Assembly (NCBI GenBank): GCA_963824195.1
Contig: CAWGOJ010000039.1
Span: 248,001 to 312,000, forward strand
Reading direction: 5' to 3'
Source: Bog-473 sp963824195
Lineage (GTDB): Bacteria > Actinomycetota > Acidimicrobiia > Acidimicrobiales > RAAP-2
DNA: 64,000 nucleotides
A program made the position numbers and the translations under genes. Shown here piece after piece: positions 8,841 to 17,249 of this stretch; position 1 is the stretch's first letter, and each line of letters opens with the position of its first letter. The notes below the pieces were generated by a model. That model saw only the letters and a list, made by a program, of their open reading frames with translations. It did not search any database and was not told the origin of the DNA.

Positions 8841-9224
8841 ATGGATGTACGCAGCATTGAGGCGAAAGCGCCGGTCGTCGAGCACAACGGCACCGTTCCG
8901 GTCTGGTGGATGATCGAGTCCCGGGAATTCAAGGACATCACCGACGGGGGCTATCTGGAGCTGGTCAACGAGTTCGAGGTCCCCGGTGGGGGCCTGGTCG
9001 ATCCGCACTCCCACCCCACCCACGAGTTCTATTACGTCATGAACGGGAAGGGGATCATGACGATCGACGGCGAGGACCGCGAGATCTCCCAGGGCGACCT
9101 GGTCTACATCCCGCCGGACAAGGTGCACTCGCTGCGCCCGATCAGCGACCACGCACCCATCCACTGCTTCTGCTTCGCCATCGGTGTGAAGGGTGCCGGC
9201 GCCATCAACTACACGACCCACTAG
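8841..9224 (+). CDS. Small cupin-domain protein
   Basis: 127-residue single cupin barrel. Metal-site motifs are visible: HSHPTHEFYYVMNGKG near residues 55-70 (cupin 1, His and Glu ligands) and DLVYIPPDKVHSLRP near 93-107 (cupin 2 His). Such proteins can be dioxygenases, isomerases, (S)-ureidoglycine-type hydrolases or sensors. The stop is followed at once by the GTG of the 2-hydroxyacid dehydrogenase, so both are one operon starting right after operator copy 2. A role alongside the divergent AllA-like lyase is plausible but unproven. Confidence 0.8.
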   Translation: MDVRSIEAKAPVVEHNGTVPVWWMIESREFKDITDGGYLELVNEFEVPGGGLVDPHSHPTHEFYYVMNGKGIMTIDGEDREISQGDLVYIPPDKVHSLRPISDHAPIHCFCFAIGVKGAGAINYTTH

Positions 9225-10181
9225 GTGTCGCGCGTCCTCGTCACCCGCCCGCTCACCGACGGCGGAACCGACCCCCTCGTCGAGGCCGGCCACGAGATCG
9301 TGGTGCCGGACGACCCGCTCACAGCAGACGAACTGACGAGGCTGGCACCGGAGTTCGACGGAATCGTCTGCCATCTCACCGATCGCATGGACGCGACTGT
9401 CCTCGAGTCGGGCAGGGCCGGGAAGCTCCGTGTCGTGGCCAACGCTGCGGTCGGTTACGACAACATCGATGTCGGCACCGCCACCAGGCTGGGCATCACG
9501 GTGTGCAACACGCCGGGAGTACTCGATGACACCACCGCCGACCTCGCGTTCCTCCTGATTCTCGCCGCCACACGTTTGGCGTCGCACGCCGAGCGGGACC
9601 TGCGAGAGGGTCGCTGGACCGGTTGGGGGTTCGGCACCCACCTTGCCCGTGACGTGCACGGTGCAACCCTTGGGCTCGTCGGCTTCGGCCGGATTGCGCA
9701 GGCTGTTGCGCAGAGAGCGGCGGGCTTCGACATGGAAGTCATCCACACCACCCGACACGACACCGGTCTGAGCGGTTGGGTCCCGACTCTCTACGATCTG
9801 CTCGGACGCTCCGACATCGTGAGCCTGCATGTGCCGCTGACCGAGTCCACCCGCCATCTCATCGGCGCGGCGGAACTCGCCCTCATGAAGCCGACGGCGG
9901 TCCTCGTCAATACCGCCCGTGGGCCTGTGGTGGACGAGGATGCACTGGTCTCTGCGCTCGAGGCAGGCACCATCTTCGCCGCGGGTCTCGACGTCTTCGA
10001 CGGCGAGCCGGCGGTCAACCCCCGGTTGCTGACCGCTCCCCGTGCGACGCTGCTCCCCCACATCGGGAGCGCCACCATCGCCACGAGGACCCGCATGGCT
10101 CGCCTCGCCTGCCGGGGAGTCGCCGACGTCCTGGCCGGGCGGACGCCTCCCAACGTGGTACTTCCCACGCCACAACCCTGA
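9225..10181 (+). CDS. D-2-hydroxyacid dehydrogenase (glyoxylate/hydroxypyruvate reductase type)
   Basis: 318 residues, NAD(P)-dependent. Rossmann motif GLVGFGRIAQAVAQRAAGFD lies near residues 147-167. The catalytic triad is seen as Arg in NTARGPVVDEDAL, Glu in DVFDGEPAVNPRLL and His in LLPHIGSAT. The fold and length fit glyoxylate, hydroxypyruvate or phosphoglycerate-like reductases without the ACT domain. The GTG start directly abuts the cupin stop codon. If the divergent AllA-like enzyme makes glyoxylate, this enzyme could reduce it to glycolate; that pathway is inference. Confidence 0.88.
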   Translation: MSRVLVTRPLTDGGTDPLVEAGHEIVVPDDPLTADELTRLAPEFDGIVCHLTDRMDATVLESGRAGKLRVVANAAVGYDNIDVGTATRLGITVCNTPGVLDDTTADLAFLLILAATRLASHAERDLREGRWTGWGFGTHLARDVHGATLGLVGFGRIAQAVAQRAAGFDMEVIHTTRHDTGLSGWVPTLYDLLGRSDIVSLHVPLTESTRHLIGAAELALMKPTAVLVNTARGPVVDEDALVSALEAGTIFAAGLDVFDGEPAVNPRLLTAPRATLLPHIGSATIATRTRMARLACRGVADVLAGRTPPNVVLPTPQP

Positions 10182-10288
10182 GTGGGCGACCGTTCCTCCC
10201 GGGGTCACATCACCGCAGTGAGTTTCGATCGAGCGGTACGATCCACCGATCGTTTTAATCAAGTCGCCCCTGGGTGGAGGAGGTGATC

Positions 10289-13200
10289 GTGCGCACGGTC
10301 CGAGGACTGACCCCCATCGCACTCTCGACGGTGATGGCCATTGCCTTGACCAGCGTGCTGGGTAGCCAGATCCTCTCCTCGCCGGCCGCCGCCGCCACAC
10401 CCCATTGGCAGACCACCGCCACCTATCCCCCGTTGGCCAACGTCCGGGCGGTCTCATGCGCGCCGACTTCCACTCCCGACTCGGCCACCTGCGTCGCCGT
10501 CGGTGACGACGGGGGCAACGTGGCCTCCATCATCGTGACGAACGATGGCGGTTCGACCTGGTCCGCTTCGGCTCCGCCGCCAGGGGTCACGACGCTGTCC
10601 ACGGTGTCCTGCCCATCCGCTGCGGTTTGTTACGCCGGCGGGGGCTCGGGAATCATCAAGTCAATCGACGGCGGTTCGACGTGGACCATTCAGGATCCGA
10701 CGTTTCCGGCCCAGTCGATCTCATGCTTCACCATTGACGAGTGCACGGCCGTCGGAGGGCTCGGCATCGAAGAAACCACTGACGGCAGCACCTGGAACCC
10801 GCAGACGCCTCCAGCCGAAACGGGCTTCTTGAGCGGTGTGTCCTGCCCCAACGCAATCTTCTGTGTTGCGGTCGGCATGGTAAATGACAAGCCTTCAATA
10901 GTCGGTGAGAGCAGCGGAACATGGAGCGTGCTCAGCCAGCCACTTCTCACTTCGTTGTCGGGCGTGTCTTGTTTCGATGGATCGATATGCACAGCGGTAG
11001 GCATAAACGGGAGCGGCGCTACGACGTTAACGACGAAGAATGGGGGCATGTCTTGGGCACTCTCGACTCCGAGTCCAACTGGCCAACAACTCAATAGCGT
11101 CGAATGCCAAAGCTCGAGCAGCTGCATCGCCGTGGGCACAAATCTGAACTCAAATCCCTACGTCATAGGCACGTCCAACAACGGTGAAACATGGTCGACT
11201 CAGCCAGTGCCGCCGAACGCGGTCGATCTCACCGGCATCTCCTGCTCGGCCGCTGAAGATTGCATTGCCGTGGGGAACAGCGGCAACACGGGAGCGGGTT
11301 CGACGATCATGGGCACAGTCACAGGTGGATTGAGCTGGACCCAGCAGAGTCCGCCGACTGGCACCAGCGGGCTGAACTCCGTGTCATGCCCGAGCACCGC
11401 TGATTGCTACGCCGTCGGAGTGAACTCCGCACTGAGGTCACGTAATGCCGGCTATGCGTGGAGCGCAGAGCCGATTCCTTCAGAGGTCAGTGGCCTGAAT
11501 GGCATTTCATGTCCGTCGACCTCCGACTGCACCGCGGTCGGGTTCGGCATATTCGGCAACCCCGTCATCATCGGTACGACCGATGGAGGGACGACCTGGG
11601 CAGCACGAACCGCACCGCCAGGAATCGGAGAGCTGACGGCCGTCTCATGCGTCGATACCTCGATCTGCCAGGCAGTCAGCGACTTCAGTTCCGGACTCGA
11701 TTCACCCAGCATCATCGTGACCAGCGATGGGGGGACCATCTGGTCTGCCGAACACATTCCATCCACCGTCACCAGTTTCACCGCCATTTCGTGTGCTGAC
11801 TCACGGAACTGCACTGCCGTGGGCTCCTCGTCTGTCGGACCGCAGGCAGCCATTCTCGGCACGACGAACGGTGGTGGCACCTGGACTCCGCAAACGGTCC
11901 CGGCCGGTGTGACAGGTCTTGACGGAATCTCCTGTTCGACCGACACCACATGCCTCGCGGCGGGATCAGCGGTGATCGCAACCACAGACGGAGGTACACA
12001 ATGGAACGATCTCGGGAGTCCTGCAGGTGTGACTGATCTGTCTTCGGTCAGCTGCATCAGTTCGAGCAGCTGTACGGCCGTCGGGGGGACGAGCATCCTT
12101 GTCACGGCCGAGGGAGGCGTCAACTGGAGCAGTCAGGTGGTGCCCTCTGGGGTTGGATCGCTCTTCGGAGTGTTCTGCGCCGGCCCAGCGAACTGCGAGG
12201 CGGTCGGCGCCGGCACTGACTCCGGTGGCACGATCGAAACTCTGTCCGCCCCGCCAACCGTCACGACGACCAGCCCAACCGTCGGCACCATCGGCGTGCC
12301 CTATGCGGATTCCCTCGAAGCGAGCGGCGGATTGGCCCCTTACTCGTGGGCCGTAACCGGAGGAGCACTTCCGCCGGGCCTGCACCTCGCACCCGACGGC
12401 ACTCTGAGCGGCATTCCGACCATCTCGGGGGAATACACCGCGTCCTTCACCGTCACCGATTCGAACTTGTTGTCGAGTGAGGCGTCGCTGGTGATCTCCA
12501 TCAAACCGATTTCGGCTCCGGGCTATTGGCTAGTGGCAAGCGACGGCGGGATATTCAGCTACGGCGGAGCGCAGTTCTACGGCTCAACCGGCAGCCTGCA
12601 CCTCAACGCTCCCATCATCTCCATGGCCGCGACGCCGGATGACGCCGGCTACTGGCTGCTGGCGTCCGATGGAGGCATCTTCGCCTTCGGGGACGCCATC
12701 TTCTATGGCTCGACTGGAGGCATGCACCTCAACGCCCCCATCGTCGCCATGGCACCCACGCCGGACGGAGGCGGGTACTGGCTGGTCGCCTCCGATGGCG
12801 GAGTCTTCGCGTTCGGGGATGCCAAGTTCTATGGATCGACCGGCTCCATCGCCCTCAATAGGCCCATCGTCGGAATGGCGTCGACCATCGATGGACTCGG
12901 CTACTGGCTCGTCGCGTCCGACGGTGGGATCTTCAGCTTCGGCGATGCCGGATTCTTCGGCTCCACGGGAGGGCTGCCGCTTCAAGAGCCGATCGTCGCC
13001 ATGACAACGGCCCCCGACGGGGGCGGCTACTGGCTCGTCGCGTCCGACGGGGGGATCTTCAGCTTCGGCGACGTCAACTACTTCGGATCTGCCGGCGGTA
13101 TGCCCCTGAGCGCGCCGATCGTAGGCATGGACCGCACCGCCGACGGTCAGGGCTACTGGATGGTCGGGAAGGACGGTGGGATATTCAACTACGGCGATGC

Positions 13201-13606
13201 CGGGTTCTACGGTTCCGCAGGCGGATTGAGGCTGAACCGACCCGTTGTGGGAATGGCGGCAATACAGTCACTCTCTGCCGGTGGCCCGTCACCGTCACCA
13301 GCGGTGGCTCCCACCTCCCAGGCGGAGGTCCCCGAGTTCGCCCAACAGCCCACTGATCAAACGGTCCAGCTCGGAGGAACGGCGACCTTCGTCATCGTGG
13401 CCAGCGGTGATCCGGCACCGAGCGTTCAGTGGCAGGTATCAACGAATGGGGGTGCGACCTTCAGTGATCTCCCGGGAGCGACGTCACAGACGCTGACCCT
13501 GGATCCGGTGATTCCGGCTCAGCAGGGGGACCGCTATCGGGCGGTGGTCAACAACCCAGCCGGCTCCGACACGTCGGCCTCGGCCCGCTTGGTCGTCGGT
13601 TCGTAG
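10289..13606 (+). CDS. Large secreted repeat mosaic (14 VSC-C-AVG repeats, Ig-like domain, 6 GYWLVASDGG repeats, Ig-like C-terminus)
   Basis: 1105 residues from a GTG preceded by GGAGGAGG. An N-terminal signal peptide ends near SPAAAATPHW. It is followed by fourteen units of about 45 residues with the pattern V/I-SC-x6-C-x-AVG, resembling BNR/YCF48-like propeller blades stabilised by a Cys pair. Next is a putative Ig domain (PYSWAVTGGALPPGLHL, LSGIPTISGEYTASFTVTD). Then come six 42-residue units with GYWLVASDGGIFSFGDA and FYGSTG, and a last Ig-like domain (QPTDQTVQLGGTATFVIVAS). No anchor or sortase signal was seen. The middle of the gene looks less GC-rich than its neighbours. Likely a surface or secreted adhesive protein; function unknown. 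Confidence 0.85.
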   Translation: MRTVRGLTPIALSTVMAIALTSVLGSQILSSPAAAATPHWQTTATYPPLANVRAVSCAPTSTPDSATCVAVGDDGGNVASIIVTNDGGSTWSASAPPPGVTTLSTVSCPSAAVCYAGGGSGIIKSIDGGSTWTIQDPTFPAQSISCFTIDECTAVGGLGIEETTDGSTWNPQTPPAETGFLSGVSCPNAIFCVAVGMVNDKPSIVGESSGTWSVLSQPLLTSLSGVSCFDGSICTAVGINGSGATTLTTKNGGMSWALSTPSPTGQQLNSVECQSSSSCIAVGTNLNSNPYVIGTSNNGETWSTQPVPPNAVDLTGISCSAAEDCIAVGNSGNTGAGSTIMGTVTGGLSWTQQSPPTGTSGLNSVSCPSTADCYAVGVNSALRSRNAGYAWSAEPIPSEVSGLNGISCPSTSDCTAVGFGIFGNPVIIGTTDGGTTWAARTAPPGIGELTAVSCVDTSICQAVSDFSSGLDSPSIIVTSDGGTIWSAEHIPSTVTSFTAISCADSRNCTAVGSSSVGPQAAILGTTNGGGTWTPQTVPAGVTGLDGISCSTDTTCLAAGSAVIATTDGGTQWNDLGSPAGVTDLSSVSCISSSSCTAVGGTSILVTAEGGVNWSSQVVPSGVGSLFGVFCAGPANCEAVGAGTDSGGTIETLSAPPTVTTTSPTVGTIGVPYADSLEASGGLAPYSWAVTGGALPPGLHLAPDGTLSGIPTISGEYTASFTVTDSNLLSSEASLVISIKPISAPGYWLVASDGGIFSYGGAQFYGSTGSLHLNAPIISMAATPDDAGYWLLASDGGIFAFGDAIFYGSTGGMHLNAPIVAMAPTPDGGGYWLVASDGGVFAFGDAKFYGSTGSIALNRPIVGMASTIDGLGYWLVASDGGIFSFGDAGFFGSTGGLPLQEPIVAMTTAPDGGGYWLVASDGGIFSFGDVNYFGSAGGMPLSAPIVGMDRTADGQGYWMVGKDGGIFNYGDAGFYGSAGGLRLNRPVVGMAAIQSLSAGGPSPSPAVAPTSQAEVPEFAQQPTDQTVQLGGTATFVIVASGDPAPSVQWQVSTNGGATFSDLPGATSQTLTLDPVIPAQQGDRYRAVVNNPAGSDTSASARLVVGS
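12520..13260 (+). repeat. Six tandem 126-bp units coding GYWLVASDGG/FYGSTG
   Basis: Units begin at GGCTA(C/T)TGG about every 126 bp (near 12,520, 12,650, 12,776, 12,902, 13,028 and 13,154). The fourth and fifth are almost identical over their first 50 bases, which points to recent duplication or conversion. The same protein unit fills the gene at 43288. Confidence 0.85.
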
Positions 13607-13615
13607 TCCCAGAGG

Positions 13616-14431
13616 TCAGACCTCCGAGAGCGTCGCCGTTAGCGGGCCCTGTGCGGCGAGCCATGCACACCATTCGTCCACACCTTCTCCGGTGCGGGCG
13701 CTCGCCATGATGACCTGGGCCTTCGGGTTCACTGCGGTGACATTGGACAGGAACGCGTCCAAATCGAAATCCAGGTGCGGAAGCAGGTCGACCTTGTTCA
13801 CCACCACAACGTCTACTGCCCGGAACATCACGGGATATTTCAAAGGCTTCTCTTCGCCCTCGGTCACGGCGAACACCATCGCCCTTGCATGCTCACCAAC
13901 CCGGAACTCCGCCGGGCAGACCAGGTTGCCCACGTTCTCGATGATCAACAGATCGAGCTCGGGGAGCGGGAGTCGCTCCATGCCTGACCGGACCATGACC
14001 GCATCGAGGTGGCACTCCCCACCGAAACCCGCGCTCGTGTTCACGACAGAGATCGCGGTCGCACCGGCCCCCTCGAGCTTGTCCGCGTCAAGACTGGTTG
14101 CGATGTCCCCCTCGAGCACACCGATGCGCACCGATGCACCCAACTTCTCCAAGGTCTTCCGCAGGAGGGTCGTCTTCCCGGCGCCCGGTGATGACATGAG
14201 GTTCACGGCACAGACGCCGGACACGGCCAACCGCCGTCCGTTGTCATCCGCGACTCGGTCGTTCTCCGAGAGAAGGTTCTCCAGGATCGTGACCCTGGTC
14301 TGGCCTGTTTCCGTGTAGCCGGAATGATCCCCAACGTCGGTGGTGTTGTCCTTGTGGCCGTGACGGTCGTGGTCAAGATCGTGTTCGTGGACGTGACTCG
14401 TGCCGTCAACGTGCACGTGGAACCGGCCCAC
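13616..14431 (-). CDS. hypB: Hydrogenase nickel-incorporation GTPase HypB
   Basis: 271 residues from GTG. The N-terminus is a nickel-storing His-rich stretch (nine His in the first 36 residues). The GTPase part has the P-loop SSPGAGKTT at 80-88, ENVGNLVCPAEFRVGEHARA with the metal-binding Cys, and the guanine-specificity motif NKVDLLPH. HypB works with HypA to load Ni into the [NiFe]-hydrogenase large subunit. It lies 2 bp after hypA on the same strand, downstream of the nickel permease, forming a nickel-supply arm divergent from the rest of the hyp genes. Confidence 0.96.
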   Translation of the reverse strand: MGRFHVHVDGTSHVHEHDLDHDRHGHKDNTTDVGDHSGYTETGQTRVTILENLLSENDRVADDNGRRLAVSGVCAVNLMSSPGAGKTTLLRKTLEKLGASVRIGVLEGDIATSLDADKLEGAGATAISVVNTSAGFGGECHLDAVMVRSGMERLPLPELDLLIIENVGNLVCPAEFRVGEHARAMVFAVTEGEEKPLKYPVMFRAVDVVVVNKVDLLPHLDFDLDAFLSNVTAVNPKAQVIMASARTGEGVDEWCAWLAAQGPLTATLSEV

Positions 14432-14433
14432 GG

Positions 14434-14772
14434 CTACGCGTCCACCAGGTCGATCGAGACAACGAGGAGCTCCTCACCACTGAGCAGCTTGACGTTGAAC
14501 CCTTCGCACGTCCCGCAAGACAGGATCGGAAGGTCGAGGGTGGTCCGTGCCCCACAATCGAGGCATTCGACCACAGCGGGCACCTGTTCGATGACGAGCT
14601 CGGCGTCCTTGAGGTCGGTGGTGCTCGAGACGACCTCCCAGCTGAATTGGAGGGCATCGGGCACGACCTGGCGCAAGTGTCCGATCTGCACGGTCACCTG
14701 AGTCACCGGCCGCCCTTCTGCGTGCTTCGCCGCTGTGCTCGCAATTGCGTTGCAGATCGATAGTTCGTGCAT
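14434..14772 (-). CDS. hypA: Hydrogenase nickel chaperone HypA
   Basis: 112 residues when started at the canonical MHELSI (ATG at 14772); a longer frame upstream adds eight non-conserved residues. His2 and the N-terminal amine bind Ni. The structural zinc site is C70-x2-C73 and C86-x2-C89. It delivers nickel to the large subunit with HypB. Coupled to hypB with a 2-bp gap and 51 bp downstream of the nickel permease gene. Confidence 0.96.
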   Translation of the reverse strand: MHELSICNAIASTAAKHAEGRPVTQVTVQIGHLRQVVPDALQFSWEVVSSTTDLKDAELVIEQVPAVVECLDCGARTTLDLPILSCGTCEGFNVKLLSGEELLVVSIDLVDA

Positions 14773-14823
14773 CCCTCGTACCTCGTTGTGAAGCATACCG
14801 ACGTGTCCGCGCTGCGGTCCCCG

Positions 14824-15948
14824 TCAGGTCGACATGACTTCCTCGCGTGCGTCCTGGACCAGTGCTGAAGTCCACTTCTCCTCGACGCGGGCCAAGCGCC
14901 AATACAAGAGCGCGACCACCCATGTGGCGACGAAGAGACCCACGATGACGAAGCCCGCGGTGTTGATGTTGAAGTCGCGGAAGAAGGCCCAGAATGGTGA
15001 GCTGAGATTGGCTTCCTGCCCGATGAGGCCGAGGATCTCGATACTTCCGACGAAGAACGCGACTGCGACCGACAATCCGGTGATGGTCAGGTTGTAGAAG
15101 ACCTTGCGAACCGGGTTGGCGAAGGCCCAGTCGTAGGCGAAATTCATGAAGCAGCCGTCGAGGGTGTCGAACGTGCACATGCCGGCCGCGAAGAGGATCG
15201 GTAAGGACAGGATCGCGTAGAGGGGAAGCCCGCCCACGACCGCAGAGCCGGCCAGGACGAGCAGTGCGACCTCCGTCGCCGTATCGAACCCAAGGCCGAA
15301 GAGGAATCCGACGGGATAGAGCTTCCAGGAGGTGTCAATGTGCCGCGCATAGCCCCCGAGCAGGCGGTTCATCACTCCCCGCTTGTCGAGCTGTCGTTCC
15401 AGCTCCACGGGGTCGTAGCGCCCTGACCGCATCTGCCGGTAGAGCCTGGTGATGGAGATCAGCACGAACAGGTTTACGAGGGCGATCAGGTAGAGGAATG
15501 TCCCCGAGACCGACGTGCCGATGATGTTCGTCGCCGAATGCAGGCCCGATGTCTGTTGGCTGACCTGGATGTTGAGGGCTCGGATCCCGAAACTGAGCCC
15601 GACGGCGAGCAGGAGCACGACACTCGAGTGGCCCAGCGAGAAGAAGAACCCGGTGCTCAACGGGCGCTTTCCATCACCGACGAGCTTGCGGGTGGTGTTG
15701 TCGATGGCGGCGATGTGGTCGGCGTCGAAGGCGTGTCGCATGCCCAGCGTGTAGGCCAGAACCCCTGTTCCCAGCCCGAACAGCTTGGTCTGTGAGATGT
15801 GGAAGTGGTGACCGACTGCCGTGGTCAACAGCATCCAACCGACGAAGTTGAGAAGGATGACGACGGCCGCCATGCCGGCAACCCTCGCCCACTCCTGGCG
15901 CGTCAGCCCGATCCGCGGGGTTGCTGGGCAGCTCGACTCCATTGCCAT
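14824..15948 (-). CDS. NiCoT family nickel/cobalt transporter (HoxN/NixA type)
   Basis: 374-residue integral membrane permease with about eight hydrophobic segments. It carries the family signature HAFDADHIAAIDN at 72-84 in the second membrane segment, plus LGFDTATEVALL and the FAAGMCTFDTLDG motif. It imports Ni2+ (or Co2+) with high affinity. As first gene of permease > hypA > hypB it supplies metal to hydrogenase assembly. The promoter region holds a Nur-box-like palindrome shared with the divergent Fur-family gene, so repression by nickel is likely. Confidence 0.94.
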   Translation of the reverse strand: MAMESSCPATPRIGLTRQEWARVAGMAAVVILLNFVGWMLLTTAVGHHFHISQTKLFGLGTGVLAYTLGMRHAFDADHIAAIDNTTRKLVGDGKRPLSTGFFFSLGHSSVVLLLAVGLSFGIRALNIQVSQQTSGLHSATNIIGTSVSGTFLYLIALVNLFVLISITRLYRQMRSGRYDPVELERQLDKRGVMNRLLGGYARHIDTSWKLYPVGFLFGLGFDTATEVALLVLAGSAVVGGLPLYAILSLPILFAAGMCTFDTLDGCFMNFAYDWAFANPVRKVFYNLTITGLSVAVAFFVGSIEILGLIGQEANLSSPFWAFFRDFNINTAGFVIVGLFVATWVVALLYWRLARVEEKWTSALVQDAREEVMST

Positions 15949-15991
15949 CAGCTCGCACCTCCCGCGCTCGTCGCCTCAGACACTGTACGGT

Positions 15992-16012
15992 TATTGCGAT
16001 GCGTTCGCAATA
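15992..16012. promoter_or_regulatory. Nur-box-like palindrome
   Basis: Perfect inverted repeat TATTGCGA-N5-TCGCAATA between the divergent nickel permease (start 15948) and the Fur-family gene (start 16067). Its core TTGCGA-N5-TCGCAA matches the layout of the Streptomyces Nur box (TTGC..-N5-..GCAA). The palindrome is seen; nickel-dependent binding is inferred. Confidence 0.75.
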
Positions 16013-16066
16013 GGACGGGACGGTCGACATCCGGGTAGCGGCGAAACCTCCCGGTACCATCGTGGT

Positions 16067-16525
16067 GTGAGCAGACGCTCCCCTACCGAACCGGCGGAAC
16101 ACGCCGAGGCGGCCACATTCGAGGACGCCCTCGAGCTCATGCGCCAGCACGGGGGTCGGGTCACGTCGTCACGTCGACTCCTGCTCCACGCACTGTTCGC
16201 CTCCCAGGGTCACCGGACGGCCGAGGAACTGGCCGGGGAGGTGCAGGCCGAGGCTCCCGACATCCACATCTCCACCATCTACCGCAACCTGGACGAGCTT
16301 GAACGGCTCGGCGTGGTCGTCCACTCACACTTCGGGCACGGTCCGGCGACGTATCACCTGGCCACCTCCGTCCACGGGCACTTCGTGTGCGAGGAGTGCG
16401 GGAAGCTCATCGAGGTGCCCGACACGATGTTCGACGGTCTGGCCAAGCAGGCTCGGGCCCGCTTCGGCTTCACGATCGACCCGCACCACTTCGCCATGCT
16501 GGGTCGCTGCGCCGACTGCACCTAG
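16067..16525 (+). CDS. Fur-family metalloregulator, probably nickel-responsive Nur
   Basis: 152 residues from GTG, standard Fur length. A winged-helix part (RVTSSRRLLLHALF, then DIHISTIYRNLDELERLGVV) leads to a dimer and metal domain with HGHFVCEEC (C108, C111) and CADC (C148, C151), the usual structural zinc. Fur, Zur, PerR and Nur cannot be told apart by these motifs. The nickel call comes from the neighbours: a divergent Ni permease with hypAB and a TTGC-type palindrome in between. Confidence 0.85.
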   Translation: MSRRSPTEPAEHAEAATFEDALELMRQHGGRVTSSRRLLLHALFASQGHRTAEELAGEVQAEAPDIHISTIYRNLDELERLGVVVHSHFGHGPATYHLATSVHGHFVCEECGKLIEVPDTMFDGLAKQARARFGFTIDPHHFAMLGRCADCT

Positions 16526-16560
16526 CGCCCGGAGCCGCTGGTCGAGCGGGAGCAGACACC

Positions 16561-17008
16561 GTGAAGGGTGGCGTGCTCGGGGCCGGCATCGGCAACGTCT
16601 TCCAAACAGATGATGCCTTCGGGGTCGAGGTGGCGAGCCCTTTGATCGCGCGCACATTTCCCCCCGCCGTCCGGGTGGAGGACTTCGGCATCCGCGGCGT
16701 GCACCCTGCCTACGAACTTCTCGATGGCTTGACGCTCTGATCTTGATCGCCGTGCCAATGGGGGATGCGCCGGGCCTCCCGGCAGTCATGAGCCAGAGGT
16801 GGACGAGGACTCGAGCGCGCGGCGGCCGAAGCCGAGGTGGCCGATGTCCAGGCTCGGAGGGTCGATGGGACGTATCCGAATCGTCGGATGTCAACCGGCC
16901 GACCTCCAGGACGGCGTGGGGCTCACCCCCGCGGTCGAGGCCGCGGTAGACATTGCTGTGGAGCTATGCCTCGAACTCGCTGCTGACATCGTCCAACTCA
17001 CCGGATAG
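16561..17008 (+). pseudogene. Hydrogenase maturation protease (HyaD/HupD family), broken by several frameshifts
   Basis: The normal job is to clip the C-terminal peptide of the [NiFe] large subunit. All three forward frames hold a piece. 16561-16740 gives VLGAGIGNVFQTDDAFGVEV and then PPAVRVEDFGIRGVHPAYEL. From about 16731 the next frame gives DALILIAVPMGDAPG. From about 16845 the third gives GRIRIVGCQPADLQDGVGLT and the C-terminal helix, ending at 17008. One missing base near 16730 explains the first break. Between about 16790 and 16880 more than one indel and a small deletion are needed. That pattern looks like decay rather than a single error, but poor sequence quality is not excluded. Confidence 0.82.
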
Positions 17009-17019
17009 GGGACTCCCTC

Positions 17020-17124
17020 ATGATCCGTCGCCTTTTCCCATCACTGCTCTTGACCGCAGTGGCCGGCCTCGTCTTGAAGTCGCTACCCGACATCGCTCGG
17101 CATCTCAAAATGAGAGAGATGTAG
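17020..17124 (+). CDS. 34-residue membrane peptide ending LPDIARHLKMREM
   Basis: ATG preceded by GGGGA. The peptide has a positive start (MIRRLFPSLLL), one hydrophobic segment (TAVAGLVLKS) and a basic tail LPDIARHLKMREM. It resembles the tiny single-span proteins annotated DUF6893 in actinobacteria (recalled from the tail, not searched). The next peptide repeats the design. No function is known; position in the hyp cluster hints at a membrane-associated role. Confidence 0.55.
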   Translation: MIRRLFPSLLLTAVAGLVLKSLPDIARHLKMREM

Positions 17125-17223
17125 ATGGATATCGTTGGGTACGTCTCTCTCGGGGTGATCGCCGTCGTGGTGGTCATCGACCTCGTGTTCGTCGTGGCTG
17201 CGCTGCCCGACGTCGCCCGGTAA
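17125..17223 (+). CDS. 32-residue twin membrane peptide, apparently cut by a nonsense codon
   Basis: Starts directly after the stop of the previous peptide. One long hydrophobic span (VSLGVIAVVVVIDLVFVVAA) precedes LPDVAR and TAA. Reading on past TAA gives FRMRRM and a second stop at 17242-17244, exactly mirroring the HLKMREM tail of its neighbour. The first TAA therefore looks like a recent nonsense change of one codon, or a readthrough site. The YceI ribosome site lies within this tail. Confidence 0.5.
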   Translation: MDIVGYVSLGVIAVVVVIDLVFVVAALPDVAR

Positions 17224-17249
17224 TTTCGGATGCGGAGGATGTAACGCTA

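Noticed and set aside
17221..17223. Recoding of the in-frame stop in the second micropeptide as selenocysteine
   Set aside because: The codon is TAA, not TGA, and no stem-loop element was seen after it.
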